This document shows, piece after piece, positions 7,691 to 15,989 of a DNA stretch of 36,430 nucleotides. The stretch covers positions 1 through 36,430 of the forward strand of contig URVB01000038.1 in NCBI GenBank assembly GCA_900551075.1, given 5' to 3'. The stretch's first letter is position 1. Every line of letters starts with the position of its first letter. Source of the stretch: an uncultured Blautia sp. (GTDB taxonomy: Bacteria; Bacillota; Clostridia; Lachnospirales; Lachnospiraceae). The notes under the pieces were generated by a model, which did not search any database, was not told where the DNA came from, and saw only the letters and a list, made by a program, of their open reading frames with translations. The position numbers were made by a program, and so were the translations under genes.

Positions 7691-8449
7691 ATGAACGAAA
7701 AAACAAAAATTGCTGTGGAAGATATGGAGCTGTATTACGGCAGCTTTCATGCGTTGAAAAATATCAATATGAATATTCCGGAAAAAAAGATTACGGCTTT
7801 TATCGGACCCAGCGGATGCGGCAAATCAACCCTTCTGAAATCACTGAACAGGATGAATGATCTGGTAGAGGGATGTAATATCACAGGAAAGGTGCTGTTG
7901 GATCAGGAGGATATTTACGGTGATATGGATGTAAACCTTCTGCGTAAAAGGGTGGGCATGGTATTTCAGAAGCCGAACCCGTTTCCAATAAGCATTTATG
8001 ACAACATTGCCTACGGGCCGCGAACACACGGTGTAAGGTCTAAGATAAAGCTGGATGAGATCGTGGAGAAATCCCTCCGTGATGCGGCCATTTGGGATGA
8101 GGTGAAGGACAGATTGAAAAAGAGTGCCCTCGGCATGTCCGGCGGACAGCAGCAGAGGCTTTGTATCGCCAGAGCTCTTGCCGTACAGCCGGAGGTTCTT
8201 CTTATGGATGAGCCGACCTCTGCCCTGGACCCTATTTCCACTTCCCGGATTGAGGAGCTGGCAGTAGAATTAAAAAAAGATTATACGATTGTCATTGTTA
8301 CGCATAATATGCAGCAGGCCACCCGCATTTCAGATAAAACAGCGTTTTTCCTTTTGGGAGAAGTGGTGGAATATGACAATACGGATAAACTGTTTTCCAT
8401 GCCGGGCGATAAGCGGACGGAAGATTATATTACGGGGAGGTTCGGTTGA
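7691..8449 (+). CDS. pstB: Phosphate ABC transporter ATP-binding protein PstB
   Basis: The cytoplasmic ATPase that powers phosphate import (252 aa, normal length). Walker A GPSGCGKST is at 39-47, the Q-loop VFQKPNPFP at 91-99 (the KPNPFP form is typical of PstB), the signature MSGGQ at 149-153, Walker B LLMDEP at 170-175 and the switch His at 205. The start ATG has GAGG only one base upstream, with AAAGGA further back; an internal ATG at codon 12 would cut into the first strand, so I kept the longer form. It ends one base before phoU. Confidence 0.96.
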   Translation: MNEKTKIAVEDMELYYGSFHALKNINMNIPEKKITAFIGPSGCGKSTLLKSLNRMNDLVEGCNITGKVLLDQEDIYGDMDVNLLRKRVGMVFQKPNPFPISIYDNIAYGPRTHGVRSKIKLDEIVEKSLRDAAIWDEVKDRLKKSALGMSGGQQQRLCIARALAVQPEVLLMDEPTSALDPISTSRIEELAVELKKDYTIVIVTHNMQQATRISDKTAFFLLGEVVEYDNTDKLFSMPGDKRTEDYITGRFG

Positions 8450-8450
8450 T

Positions 8451-9119
8451 ATGGCAACACGTTTTGAACGGCAGTTGGAATCGCTGCATGTACAGATGAT
8501 TGCTATGGGCAATCTTTGTGAAAAGGCAATTTCCCTTTCTGCAAAAGCAATTCAGGGAAAAAGTGAGGATTATGCGGATATGGTATTTGAAGCGGATCGG
8601 GAAATCGATGAAAAAGAACGGGAGATTGAGACGCTTTGTATGCGGTTATTGCTTCGTCAGCATCCGGTAGCCGGTGATCTCCGGGAGATTTCCGCAGCGC
8701 TGAAGATGATTTCCGATATGGAGCGGATCGGTGATCAGGCGGCAGATATCGCAGATTTATCCCTGTATGTGGATAAAAGCATTGTGCAGGTTCCGGCTGA
8801 GATTGGAGAGATGGCCGCGATTACCGTAAATATGGTGACAGGCAGCGTCACAGCCTTTGTCAATGCAGACCTGGCCCTCTGCCGAAAGGTCATTCTGGAT
8901 GATGATCATGTTGACCAGGCATTTAATCAGGTGAAGGAAAGGCTTGCGGACCTGATCTGTCGGGATAGTCTGGATGCAAAGGCCGGACTGGATCTTTTGA
9001 TGACGGCCAAGTATATGGAACGCATCGGCGATCATGCAGTGAATATTGCAGAGTGGGTCGAATATTCCATAACCGGAGAGCACAGGAACCATGAGCATCA
9101 GCTTGGGGCCATCAGGTAG
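8451..9119 (+). CDS. phoU: Phosphate signalling/transport regulator PhoU
   Basis: A cytoplasmic all-helical protein (222 aa) that restrains Pst transport and, where a Pho two-component system exists, links transporter state to the sensor kinase. Two homologous three-helix bundles are seen, each with the metal-binding signature: DMERIGDQAADIADL in the first and YMERIGDHAVNIAEWV in the second. The start at 8451 has GGGGAGG about 10 bases upstream and follows the pstB stop by one base. No PhoB/PhoR pair lies in the window, so any signalling partner is encoded elsewhere. Its 3' end faces the histidine kinase gene with only 14 bases between stops and no visible terminator. Confidence 0.95.
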   Translation: MATRFERQLESLHVQMIAMGNLCEKAISLSAKAIQGKSEDYADMVFEADREIDEKEREIETLCMRLLLRQHPVAGDLREISAALKMISDMERIGDQAADIADLSLYVDKSIVQVPAEIGEMAAITVNMVTGSVTAFVNADLALCRKVILDDDHVDQAFNQVKERLADLICRDSLDAKAGLDLLMTAKYMERIGDHAVNIAEWVEYSITGEHRNHEHQLGAIR

Positions 9120-9133
9120 TCAGTGTCTTCCTG

Positions 9134-10057
9134 CTATTGGACGGCAGAGGGAAGCATTTTTGGGTATCTGCATATGATTGTAAGGATACCTTCCTTAAGC
9201 TCTGCGCACATGCTGCCCTGCATTTGTTCTGTAAGGAGCCTGGCTACGGTCATGCCCAGGCCGCTTTTGGGGGAGGTACGGGCATTGTCGGCAGTAAAAA
9301 ACGGATCAAAAAGATGTTCGGCATCTTCCTTTGTAAGGTAGGGAGCCGGATTGGAGCAGGACAGAAGGATTTCGTTTTCTGTTTCGGTTAAGGAAATTTC
9401 TGCTTTGCTGCTGCCGTATTTCAGGATGTTAAAGGTCAGGTTGTGCAGAATCCGGCTAAGGGCGTTTTTGTCGGCCCGAACCATAACCGGATGGTCCCCG
9501 AGAGAAGGGGACAGGCGGATTCCCTTTGTTTCAAATTCCTGATAAAAGGACAGCAGGTGCTCCTGAAGCAGCAGCCTGAGGTCCAGAGCTTCCATATGAA
9601 GCTTCAGTTCATGGTTTGTGAGCCTTGTGTATTCATAGAGCTGAGTGATAAGCGTATTCAGGTGTTTGGAACGTTTCCGGACAATATCGAGGTATTCGCT
9701 CTGCTCCTGAGTAAGCGTTTCATCTTCCATTAATTCCAGATAACCCAGAATGCTCGTGAGAGGCGTGCGCAGGTCGTGGGAAATATTGGTGATTTCCTGC
9801 TTGACATCCTGCTCATGCTTTTTTTGTGCATAGCTTCTGGAAAAGGACTGGGTGAGATACCGGTTGATCTCCTCGGCAAGCAGTTCCAGTTCCTTATCTG
9901 GTACGGGAATCTGTAAATGACGATGCACAGGTTCCTCCCGGTTCATTTCCTTCAATTCCAGGGTCATGGTATGAATAGCTCTGTGCAGGGAGCGGAGGCG
10001 CAGAAGCAGATATAAGATCAGGATTCCGGAAATAATGATGAAAATCGTTTTAAGCAT
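9134..10057 (-). CDS. Sensor histidine kinase, single membrane helix, no adjacent response regulator
   Basis: A 307-residue kinase with one N-terminal membrane helix (about 3-20), a HAMP-like linker, a HisKA dimerisation helix with phospho-acceptor His94 (ISHDLRTPLTSILGYLELM), and a HATPase domain. The N box is recognisable (NLTFNILKYG) and the G2 box is clear (GLGMTVA), but the G1 box that is usually DxGxG reads SNPAP, so nucleotide binding may be altered. No extracellular sensing domain exists. The start at 10057 has AGGAGG at 10063-10068; the longer frame upstream has no membrane-protein start signal. Such kinases normally sit beside a response regulator and an ABC transporter; here the transporter genes are degraded and the regulator is absent. 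Confidence 0.85.
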   Translation of the reverse strand: MLKTIFIIISGILILYLLLRLRSLHRAIHTMTLELKEMNREEPVHRHLQIPVPDKELELLAEEINRYLTQSFSRSYAQKKHEQDVKQEITNISHDLRTPLTSILGYLELMEDETLTQEQSEYLDIVRKRSKHLNTLITQLYEYTRLTNHELKLHMEALDLRLLLQEHLLSFYQEFETKGIRLSPSLGDHPVMVRADKNALSRILHNLTFNILKYGSSKAEISLTETENEILLSCSNPAPYLTKEDAEHLFDPFFTADNARTSPKSGLGMTVARLLTEQMQGSMCAELKEGILTIICRYPKMLPSAVQ

Positions 10058-10092
10058 ATGCACCTCCTGTTTGAACAATGCCGAAGCCCTTG

Positions 10093-10587
10093 TCAGCGGA
10101 TTTCGCGTTTCTGCATCCAGTAAATGCCGATGGCAGTAAACAATATGGTGTGGAGAATACCAATGATATAGCATTGTGCCATTCCGGAGGCGGTATCCCA
10201 GAAGAAAGCCGCTTCCGGCTGGGCACAGAGCATATTATGCGGGCTGTATCGCCAGAGAGCATTTAGCTTTGGAAGCTTAAATCCGATCAGTTGGAATACT
10301 TCCGGAAGCACATAAATGATACCCATGGCAGATAAAACCCCCTTCCAGCTTGAACCGCAGTTTATAAATAAGCAGAAGCAAATGGACAGGCAGGCCACAG
10401 CAGCAAAGGAAGAGGTCATCATAGGAAAAAATTCTAATCCCAGGCTGGTCTGAAGATGAAACTGCTTTGAAAACTGCCTCATACAGATAATTGCGGTAAG
10501 CATGATTCCCGCCAGTACAAGGACGGTACCCAGGTAAGCCCTGTTGCGCCGGATGTGATAGTATTCACTTCTCATATAATTAAGCAT
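10093..10587 (-). CDS. ABC-2 type transporter permease, shortened
   Basis: A 164-residue membrane protein with an N-terminus normal for ABC-2 permeases of the bacitracin/lantibiotic export type (basic cytoplasmic start, then a helix at about 18-37). Further helices lie near 53-75, 83-102 and 133-156. Family members usually have about 230-260 residues and six helices, so an internal segment appears lost, possibly near the FINCGSSWKG stretch. A GGGAGG site lies 8 bases before the start, and the start overlaps the end of the ATPase fragment by 8 bases, the usual coupling in such operons. Probably a non-functional relic, though the frame is open. Confidence 0.6.
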   Translation of the reverse strand: MLNYMRSEYYHIRRNRAYLGTVLVLAGIMLTAIICMRQFSKQFHLQTSLGLEFFPMMTSSFAAVACLSICFCLFINCGSSWKGVLSAMGIIYVLPEVFQLIGFKLPKLNALWRYSPHNMLCAQPEAAFFWDTASGMAQCYIIGILHTILFTAIGIYWMQKREIR

Positions 10588-10816
10588 ATTCTTTTCCTCC
10601 CATAAGATTCATGTAATAATCCTCTAAAGTGACTGCATGGGATACAAGGGATTTCAGCGCAATCCCTTTGGAAACGGTGATTCTGGCAATTTCCTCCTCG
10701 CATCCTGCAGCATGGAAAATGTGAATGTGCCCGTTGGGATGCACCTGATAATCGGTAAGGCACAGGTCCTTTTCGAGGACTACGCACATCTGCTTCACAT
10801 CGCCTACCTGCGGTTT
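10580..10816 (-). pseudogene. ABC transporter ATPase, C-terminal fragment only
   Basis: About 78 codons with no Walker A, signature or Walker B motif. They match the tail of drug/peptide-export ATPases, notably the closing VTLEDYYMNLMGG segment that ends this family. The readable part begins right after an in-frame TGA near 10817, a few bases past the end of the cell-wall protein gene, so roughly three quarters of the gene is missing. With the shortened permease downstream it marks a deletion of the original module. Confidence 0.75.
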
Positions 10817-10840
10817 TTCATATCATTCTCATTCCTTCTG

Positions 10841-12142
10841 TTATTTTGTAAAGTACAGGAAGTCCGCGCAAGGTCTTTGGGAGCCTCCGATCAGCTTATT
10901 CATGACCTTTCCGTTGTAATATAAAGTGGAGGAGCCGCCTCCATCCAGATTATAGGCATATCTGCAGCCGTAGGACTGGAAGATGTTTACCATATCCCAG
11001 TGATTCAGGCCGCTGTAATTGCCGGTATCAGTCACAAGCAGCACATAGTCGTTAGGCTTTACCATGCCGATGGCGGTTCTTGGATAATATTTGGAGGTTT
11101 CGCTCCATGCAGGCTGGGCTTTGCCATCCCTGATCAGGACAGGCCCGAAATTGTAGGTGTCCTTCACGCCTGCCCTGAGAAGGTCCTTCCCCATCAATCC
11201 CTGACGGGGCGTGTAAATGGTCCCGTCCTTTTTGACAGCCATGACACTGTAGCTGGTCATATAATCGCCGTAAATTTTACCGTTTTTGATACACATCCCC
11301 AGCGGTGAGGGCTTACCCGATCCGTAGTCAAAGGCGCTTCCGTTGATACCGATGATGCCTTTGTTGGAGGAAACTGCGCCGGAGGTGGTCTGCCTGGTGC
11401 CGCCGTAGGTTCCGTAGGAAAGGGCTGATTTTAATTGGGATGCCTTACTTGTGCGTACATGCGCCACCCAATAGGAAACCCCGTGGGCCGTCTTTTTGCG
11501 AAGCCCGATGCTCAGGTTTGCACTTTTGTATGTATAGGTGTTCCCGTTTTGGCTGACCGTTGGTTTCGCCTGCTTTTTGGAAATCCGCTGACCGCTGCCA
11601 TTGACGTAATAATTTCCGATCCATTTATTTTTTGCCATGGCGCCGGTGGATTTGTCAAAGTAATAATAATATTTGCCGATTTTTACCCAGCCCTTTGCCA
11701 TAGTGGAATTGCTGAGGAAGTAATAGCGTTTGCCTTTGTAGGTCAGCCATTGCTTCGCTATCGCTATGCCGGATTTATTGAAATAATATTTGTACCTGGT
11801 TCCGGTAGCCCAGCGGTTTCGGAACATTGCCCCGTTTTTGCGGTTATAGTAATATTTGTTGCCCGAGCGCTTCATCCATCCGGTGAAGCGTTTGCCGCTG
11901 GCAGTACTGTAATAATAATACCCCCTGTATTTAAAGGAACCGCAGATCAGCCTGCCTTTGGAATTGTAGAAATAGTAATCGCTGCCGATTTTGCGCCATC
12001 CGGTTTTTTTGGATGTGAGGCTGACGGTGGTATTGGATGCCTTTACATAGGCATACGCATGGACGGTGGCGGTGCTTCCGAGAAGGAGGAGAACCAGCAG
12101 GAGCAGCGGTGCGGTACAGCGTAATAATCTTTTCTTTTTCAT
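10841..12142 (-). CDS. Secreted cell-wall-binding repeat protein with NAGPA phosphodiester glycosidase domain
   Basis: A 433-residue exported protein. The signal peptide spans about 1-29 (long Leu run, VHA cleavage site). Residues 45-190 are about seven glycine/aromatic repeats of the choline/cell-wall-binding type (for example GWRKIGSDYYFYNSKGRL, GWMKRSGNKYYYNRKNG, GWVKIGKYYYYFDKSTGAMA). The C-terminal part from about 205 is a phosphodiester glycosidase (NAGPA) domain with GINGSAFD, PRTAIG and NLDGGGSSTLYYNG. In this family the domain removes sugars linked through phosphodiesters, for instance from surface or capsule polymers. AAAGGA precedes the ATG at 12142. The gene is divergent from the nucleobase permease. 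Substrate unknown. Confidence 0.88.
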   Translation of the reverse strand: MKKKRLLRCTAPLLLLVLLLLGSTATVHAYAYVKASNTTVSLTSKKTGWRKIGSDYYFYNSKGRLICGSFKYRGYYYYSTASGKRFTGWMKRSGNKYYYNRKNGAMFRNRWATGTRYKYYFNKSGIAIAKQWLTYKGKRYYFLSNSTMAKGWVKIGKYYYYFDKSTGAMAKNKWIGNYYVNGSGQRISKKQAKPTVSQNGNTYTYKSANLSIGLRKKTAHGVSYWVAHVRTSKASQLKSALSYGTYGGTRQTTSGAVSSNKGIIGINGSAFDYGSGKPSPLGMCIKNGKIYGDYMTSYSVMAVKKDGTIYTPRQGLMGKDLLRAGVKDTYNFGPVLIRDGKAQPAWSETSKYYPRTAIGMVKPNDYVLLVTDTGNYSGLNHWDMVNIFQSYGCRYAYNLDGGGSSTLYYNGKVMNKLIGGSQRPCADFLYFTK

Positions 12143-12263
12143 AAATATCCTTTCTTTTATATATATTTAATTAATGAAATTTCTGATTAAATATGGTAAT
12201 ATCTAGTATATCACAAATGAAAGGGATTTTTGTAAAAAAATCCGGAAAGAGAGGGAGAGGGAT

Positions 12264-13718
12264 ATGAGCAGTAACGAAAAGTACACGGCAACCCCTTACG
12301 ATCTGGACGGAAGACCGCCTTTGGGGCTGGCGATTCCGCTAGGTCTGCAGCATGTACTTGCCATGTTTGTGGGAAATCTGACACCGCTTCTGATTATCAC
12401 GGGAGTGTGCGGAATTGAAGCAGGCGGAAGTCTGCAGATTGCACTTTTGCAGAATGCGATGCTGATTGCCGGAATTGTGACTTTGGTACAGGTTTTTACG
12501 ATCGGGCCGGTTGGAGGGAAGCTTCCGATTGTTATGGGAACCAGCTCCGGTTTTATCGGTGTGTGCCGAAGTGTCGGCGCTGCCATGGGAGGCAGCGTCA
12601 CCGCATACGGTGCGATTCTGGCTGCTTCCTTTATCGGCGGTCTGTTTGAAACGGTATTGGGAAGCTTTTTGAAGCCGCTTCGTAAATTCTTTCCATCTGT
12701 AGTAACCGGTACGGTGGTATTATCCATCGGACTTTCTTTGATTTCTGTTGGAATCGGCTCCTTTGGCGGCGGCAGCACGGCGCCGGATTACGGTTCTCTG
12801 GAAAATCTGTTCGTCGGCGCAGTGGTCCTGGTCGTGATCATTGTACTGAAGCACGGCACAAAGGGATTTACCAGCTTCTCTTCGATTCTGATCGGTATCA
12901 TCGCAGGATATATTCTGGTTGGAATTATGGCAATGCTCCTTCCGACTACCTTTACCTATGTGGATGACGCCGGCGCAACAGTGGAAGCAACCAAGGCATG
13001 GGTGCTGAACTGGAGTAAGGTTGCCGATGCACCGTGGTTTGCGATTCCCCAAATTATGCCTGTCAAATGGGTATTTGATTTGAAGGCCATCATCCCGATT
13101 GGCATCATGTTTATTGTAACAGCCGTAGAAACCGTAGGTGATATTTCCGGTATTACAGAGGGCGGACTTGGAAGAGAGGCAACAGACAAAGAGCTGGCAG
13201 GCGGCGTAATGTGCGATGGGCTTGGCTCCTCCTTCGCTGCACTGTTCGGTGTTCTGCCGAATACCTCTTTCAGCCAGAATGTGGGTCTTGTGGCAATGAA
13301 TAAGGTTGTCAACCGTTTCTCTATTGGAATCGGCGGTATTTTCCTGATTGCCTGCGGACTGTTTCCGAAGCTGGCAGCATTGATTTCCATTATGCCGCAG
13401 AGTGTTCTCGGCGGCGCGGCAGTTATGATGTTCTCATCCATTGTTGTCAGCGGCATTCAGTTGATTACAAAGTGGCCGGTAACTCCGAGAAACGTGACCA
13501 TCGTTTCTGTGGCGCTTGGCCTTGGATACGGACTTGGCGCCAACACGGCTGTGCTGGCTCATCTTCCCGAAAGTGTCAGCCTGATTTTCGGCGGTTCCGG
13601 TATTGTTCCGGCGGCGCTGCTTGCAATTCTTCTGAACGTGGTTCTGCCGCCGGATGAAAAATCCGAGGTGGAGCTTGCAGAAGAAATCCTGGCGCAGAAG
13701 AAGCAGGGCAAAAAATAA
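12264..13718 (+). CDS. NCS2 family nucleobase (uracil/xanthine-type) permease
   Basis: A 484-residue inner-membrane proton symporter with about 12-14 helices. The family hallmark segment is present: PNTSFSQNVGLVAMNKV, with the QN-x-G motif of the xanthine/urate branch; the Thr normally nine residues into that signature is replaced by Asn. Glu in TAVETVGDISG is the conserved substrate-binding acid of helix 8. A G-rich site (GAGGGAGAGGG) precedes the ATG. Xanthine or urate is more likely than uracil because of the QNVG form, but specificity is not certain. It is a single-gene transcript closed by a strong terminator. Confidence 0.9.
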   Translation: MSSNEKYTATPYDLDGRPPLGLAIPLGLQHVLAMFVGNLTPLLIITGVCGIEAGGSLQIALLQNAMLIAGIVTLVQVFTIGPVGGKLPIVMGTSSGFIGVCRSVGAAMGGSVTAYGAILAASFIGGLFETVLGSFLKPLRKFFPSVVTGTVVLSIGLSLISVGIGSFGGGSTAPDYGSLENLFVGAVVLVVIIVLKHGTKGFTSFSSILIGIIAGYILVGIMAMLLPTTFTYVDDAGATVEATKAWVLNWSKVADAPWFAIPQIMPVKWVFDLKAIIPIGIMFIVTAVETVGDISGITEGGLGREATDKELAGGVMCDGLGSSFAALFGVLPNTSFSQNVGLVAMNKVVNRFSIGIGGIFLIACGLFPKLAALISIMPQSVLGGAAVMMFSSIVVSGIQLITKWPVTPRNVTIVSVALGLGYGLGANTAVLAHLPESVSLIFGGSGIVPAALLAILLNVVLPPDEKSEVELAEEILAQKKQGKK

Positions 13719-13735
13719 CAAGTGAATCCGTAAAT

Positions 13736-13777
13736 AAAAAGGAGACAGTACATTGCGGAATGTATGGTCTCCTTTTT
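13736..13777. terminator. Bidirectional terminator between the NCS2 permease and YitT genes
   Basis: A long stem (AAAAAGGAGAC at 13736-13746 with GTCTCCTTTTT ending at 13777, extended by paired ACATT/AATGT) has a T run on both strands. It serves both converging genes. Confidence 0.9.
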
Positions 13778-13842
13778 GCTGCCGGGCTTTCATGGTTCTA
13801 TGCACCCTCGTAACGACAGTGCTTCAAGGGAAAGCAGAGGTT

Positions 13843-14706
13843 TTAGTAATCCGTTTTGTGGTAGAAACGCCCGTTGATATAGTCGGTTTTTATGATGTTT
13901 ACGAATGCGGTCGGATCGGTTTCCCTTACCTTTTTTACCAGAATTTTGGCTTCATCTCTGGATACCACGGAATACAGCATGCTGGTAGCCTCATCCGTAT
14001 AACAGCCCTTTCCTTCCAGGCGTGTGGCACTGTGATTTGTCAAATGGGAAATTTCCTCATATACTTCATCCGGCTTCCGGGTAATAATAAACAGCGTATG
14101 TTTTTTATATCTCTGGTGCAGCATCTGTACCACCTGTGTGGAGGTAAACTGGAAGATGATGGAATACAGAGCCTTGTCCCAGCCGAACAGGAGTCCGGCC
14201 GCAACCAGCATGAAGGCATTTCCGCACAAAATGTAATTCCAGATATCCCGATCGCTTTTTTCGGAGAAATAAATTGCAATAAAATCTGTACCGCCGCTGC
14301 AGGTATTTCCGATCAGGCAGAGACTGGCGGCAAGGCCGTTAATCAGCCCTCCGAAGATGCTGATGAGCAAAGTGTCATAGGTAATCGGCTGAACCGGAAT
14401 GATATCTGTCAGGATGCTGGACAGCACAATCACGCAGCAGGCGCTTAAGGTAAATTTTCTGCCGATAAATTTCAGACCGATAGAGATCGGAATTGCATTT
14501 AAAAGGATGTTGATCAGAGTATAGGGGACCTCTATTCCCATGAACTGATCAAAAATACTCTGCAGAAGAAGGGTCAGTCCGTTGAAGCCGCCGGGATATA
14601 AGCCGCCTGCCCTTACAAAGGTTTTGATGTTTACGGCGAAAATAACCGCCGCCAAAACGGCACAGCCGTAGCGTTTTGTTTCTCGCTTGAATTTGATGTT
14701 TTCCAA
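13843..14706 (-). CDS. YitT family membrane protein (DUF161/DUF2179)
   Basis: A 287-residue membrane protein of unknown transport or regulatory role. About five to six helices form the N-terminal DUF161 part (for example YGCAVLAAVIFAVNIKTFV, GGLYPGGFNGLTLLLQ and the conserved GNTCSGGTDFIA). The C-terminal soluble DUF2179 domain follows (HTLFIITRKPDEVYEEI, GKGCYTDEATSMLYSVVSR). I set the start at the TTG at 14706 because GGAGG lies 7 bases upstream (14714-14718); the ATG at 14727 has no site and would place this site inside the gene. It follows the methyltransferase by 74 bases on the same strand and may be cotranscribed. Confidence 0.85.
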   Translation of the reverse strand: MENIKFKRETKRYGCAVLAAVIFAVNIKTFVRAGGLYPGGFNGLTLLLQSIFDQFMGIEVPYTLINILLNAIPISIGLKFIGRKFTLSACCVIVLSSILTDIIPVQPITYDTLLISIFGGLINGLAASLCLIGNTCSGGTDFIAIYFSEKSDRDIWNYILCGNAFMLVAAGLLFGWDKALYSIIFQFTSTQVVQMLHQRYKKHTLFIITRKPDEVYEEISHLTNHSATRLEGKGCYTDEATSMLYSVVSRDEAKILVKKVRETDPTAFVNIIKTDYINGRFYHKTDY

Positions 14707-14780
14707 GATTTTTCCTCCCTCATCCATGCCGGATTCCGCAGGGCAAGGGTGTGTATCCGGCTAAAGAATTATCCTGTATT

Positions 14781-15653
14781 CTATATTTGGTTTTCGGTTG
14801 CTTCCCAGCGTCCTGATGCGCCGCACGGAAGCACAAGCCCGTTGGAAGTAACAGGAAGACCGATTTCCTGTGAATCCACATTACCATGATAAGACCTTAA
14901 TTCTGTAGCAAGCAGATAAGTCAGGACGGCGGGCGCAAGTCCTGTTGTATAGGAATTGATCAGAAAAAACAGCGGTTTGTCACTCAGGAGCTGTGCGCAG
15001 AGCTTTACAAGAGGATGAATGGCATCTTCAATTTTCCAGATTTCCCCTTTGGGACCCCTTCCATAAGAAGGGGGATCCATGATAACGGCATCGTAACGGC
15101 TTCCCCGACGGATTTCCCGTTCTGCAAATTTCACACAGTCATCCACCAGCCAGCGGACAGGGGCATCCTTCAAACCGGAATCGGCGGCGTTTTCTTTGGC
15201 CCAGGCAACCATGCCCTTGGATGCATCAACATGGGTAACAAAGGCGCCTGCGTCCGCTGCGGCCAGGGTAGCTCCTCCGGTATAGGCGAATAGGTTCAGT
15301 ACTCTGATGGGACGTCCGGCATTTCGGATTTTATCCCCGAACCAGTCCCAGTTAGCAGCCTGTTCCGGAAACAATCCGGTATGTTTGAAGCTAAAGGGTT
15401 TCAGATGGAAGGTAAGGTTTTTGTAATGGATATCCCACTGTTTCGGCAGACCATAAAATTCCCATTCCCCTCCGCCCTTTTTGCTTCTGTGGTAGTGGGC
15501 GTTCGTGTGCTGCCAGCCGCTGTGCCTTTTGGGGGTATTCCAGATGACCTGAGGATCGGGACGTACCAGGAGATAGTTTCCCCAACGCTCCAGCTTTTCT
15601 CCGGCGGAGGTGTCAATGATTTCATATTCTTTCCAATTATTTGCAATCCACAT
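14781..15653 (-). CDS. Class I SAM-dependent methyltransferase (RlmI/RlmK-like)
   Basis: A 290-residue cytoplasmic methyltransferase of the type that modifies 23S rRNA or similar substrates. The SAM-binding motif I is NLFAYTGGATLAAADAGA, followed by the acidic VDASKGM; the catalytic-region motif is VIMDPPSYGRGPKGE. No RNA-binding PUA domain precedes it; the N-terminal ~100 residues are tryptophan-rich and typical of the short members. GAGAGGTC lies upstream of the ATG. A consensus promoter is found at 15690-15717. The target base or protein is not known. Confidence 0.85.
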   Translation of the reverse strand: MWIANNWKEYEIIDTSAGEKLERWGNYLLVRPDPQVIWNTPKRHSGWQHTNAHYHRSKKGGGEWEFYGLPKQWDIHYKNLTFHLKPFSFKHTGLFPEQAANWDWFGDKIRNAGRPIRVLNLFAYTGGATLAAADAGAFVTHVDASKGMVAWAKENAADSGLKDAPVRWLVDDCVKFAEREIRRGSRYDAVIMDPPSYGRGPKGEIWKIEDAIHPLVKLCAQLLSDKPLFFLINSYTTGLAPAVLTYLLATELRSYHGNVDSQEIGLPVTSNGLVLPCGASGRWEATENQI

Positions 15654-15689
15654 ATATGATGACCTCTCATTTTTTTGTTGTCAGGCATT

Positions 15690-15717
15690 AGTATAGGGGA
15701 ATTTCGGGGAATGTCAA
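15690..15717 (-). promoter_or_regulatory. Sigma-A promoter of the methyltransferase
   Basis: On the minus strand TTGACA (15717-15712) and TATACT (15695-15690) are 16 bases apart. It lies 37 bases before the ATG. The spacer contains two CCCC blocks (TTCCCCGAAATTCCCC). Confidence 0.8.
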
Positions 15718-15848
15718 GCGATGTTGCAAAATAAGGAAATACTTTTTGTTTTTCTTTCAGAAAGGGTGAAAAAGCCCGTTACAGTGCGCCTGTACGGTGA
15801 TGCTATGATGAAATGCAGGGATAGATAGATGAACGGTATATAAAAGAC

Positions 15849-15878
15849 TTGACAAGCAGGAATTTACCATACTAAAAT
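15849..15878 (+). promoter_or_regulatory. Sigma-A promoter of the aminotransferase
   Basis: TTGACA (15849-15854) and TAAAAT (15873-15878) are 18 bases apart, about 110 bases before the ATG. The 336-base gap 15654-15989 contains this, the divergent methyltransferase promoter, and a leader with a small hairpin (GCAGC/GCTGC, 15962-15975) directly before the GAGGAGG site. No T-box or other riboswitch consensus is visible. Confidence 0.7.
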
Positions 15879-15989
15879 GGATACGATATTATGAAAATTA
15901 TGAAAATTGACAGCAGTACAGCAATGCAGGAGTAAAGCACAGAACTGAGCTGCAGAGATTCGCAGCGGTGGCTGCACGAGGAGGACACT

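Noticed and set aside
9134..10057. Kinase next to pst taken as PhoR.
   Set aside because: It is on the opposite strand, has no PAS or large sensor region, lacks a PhoB partner, and its neighbours are ABC-2 export genes.
11435..12124. Open frame on the plus strand across the cell-wall-binding repeats.
   Set aside because: Hydrophobic, repeat-derived translation with no start signal; the minus-strand repeats are clearly the real coding sequence.
12190..12263. Purine riboswitch before the nucleobase permease (an ATATGGTA stretch is present).
   Set aside because: The conserved TCTACC-type segment and the paired P1 stem are missing and the gap is only 121 bases.
15879..15989. T-box or amino-acid riboswitch ahead of the aminotransferase.
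   Set aside because: No T-box sequence, no terminator hairpin with T run; only a five-base-pair hairpin before the ribosome site.
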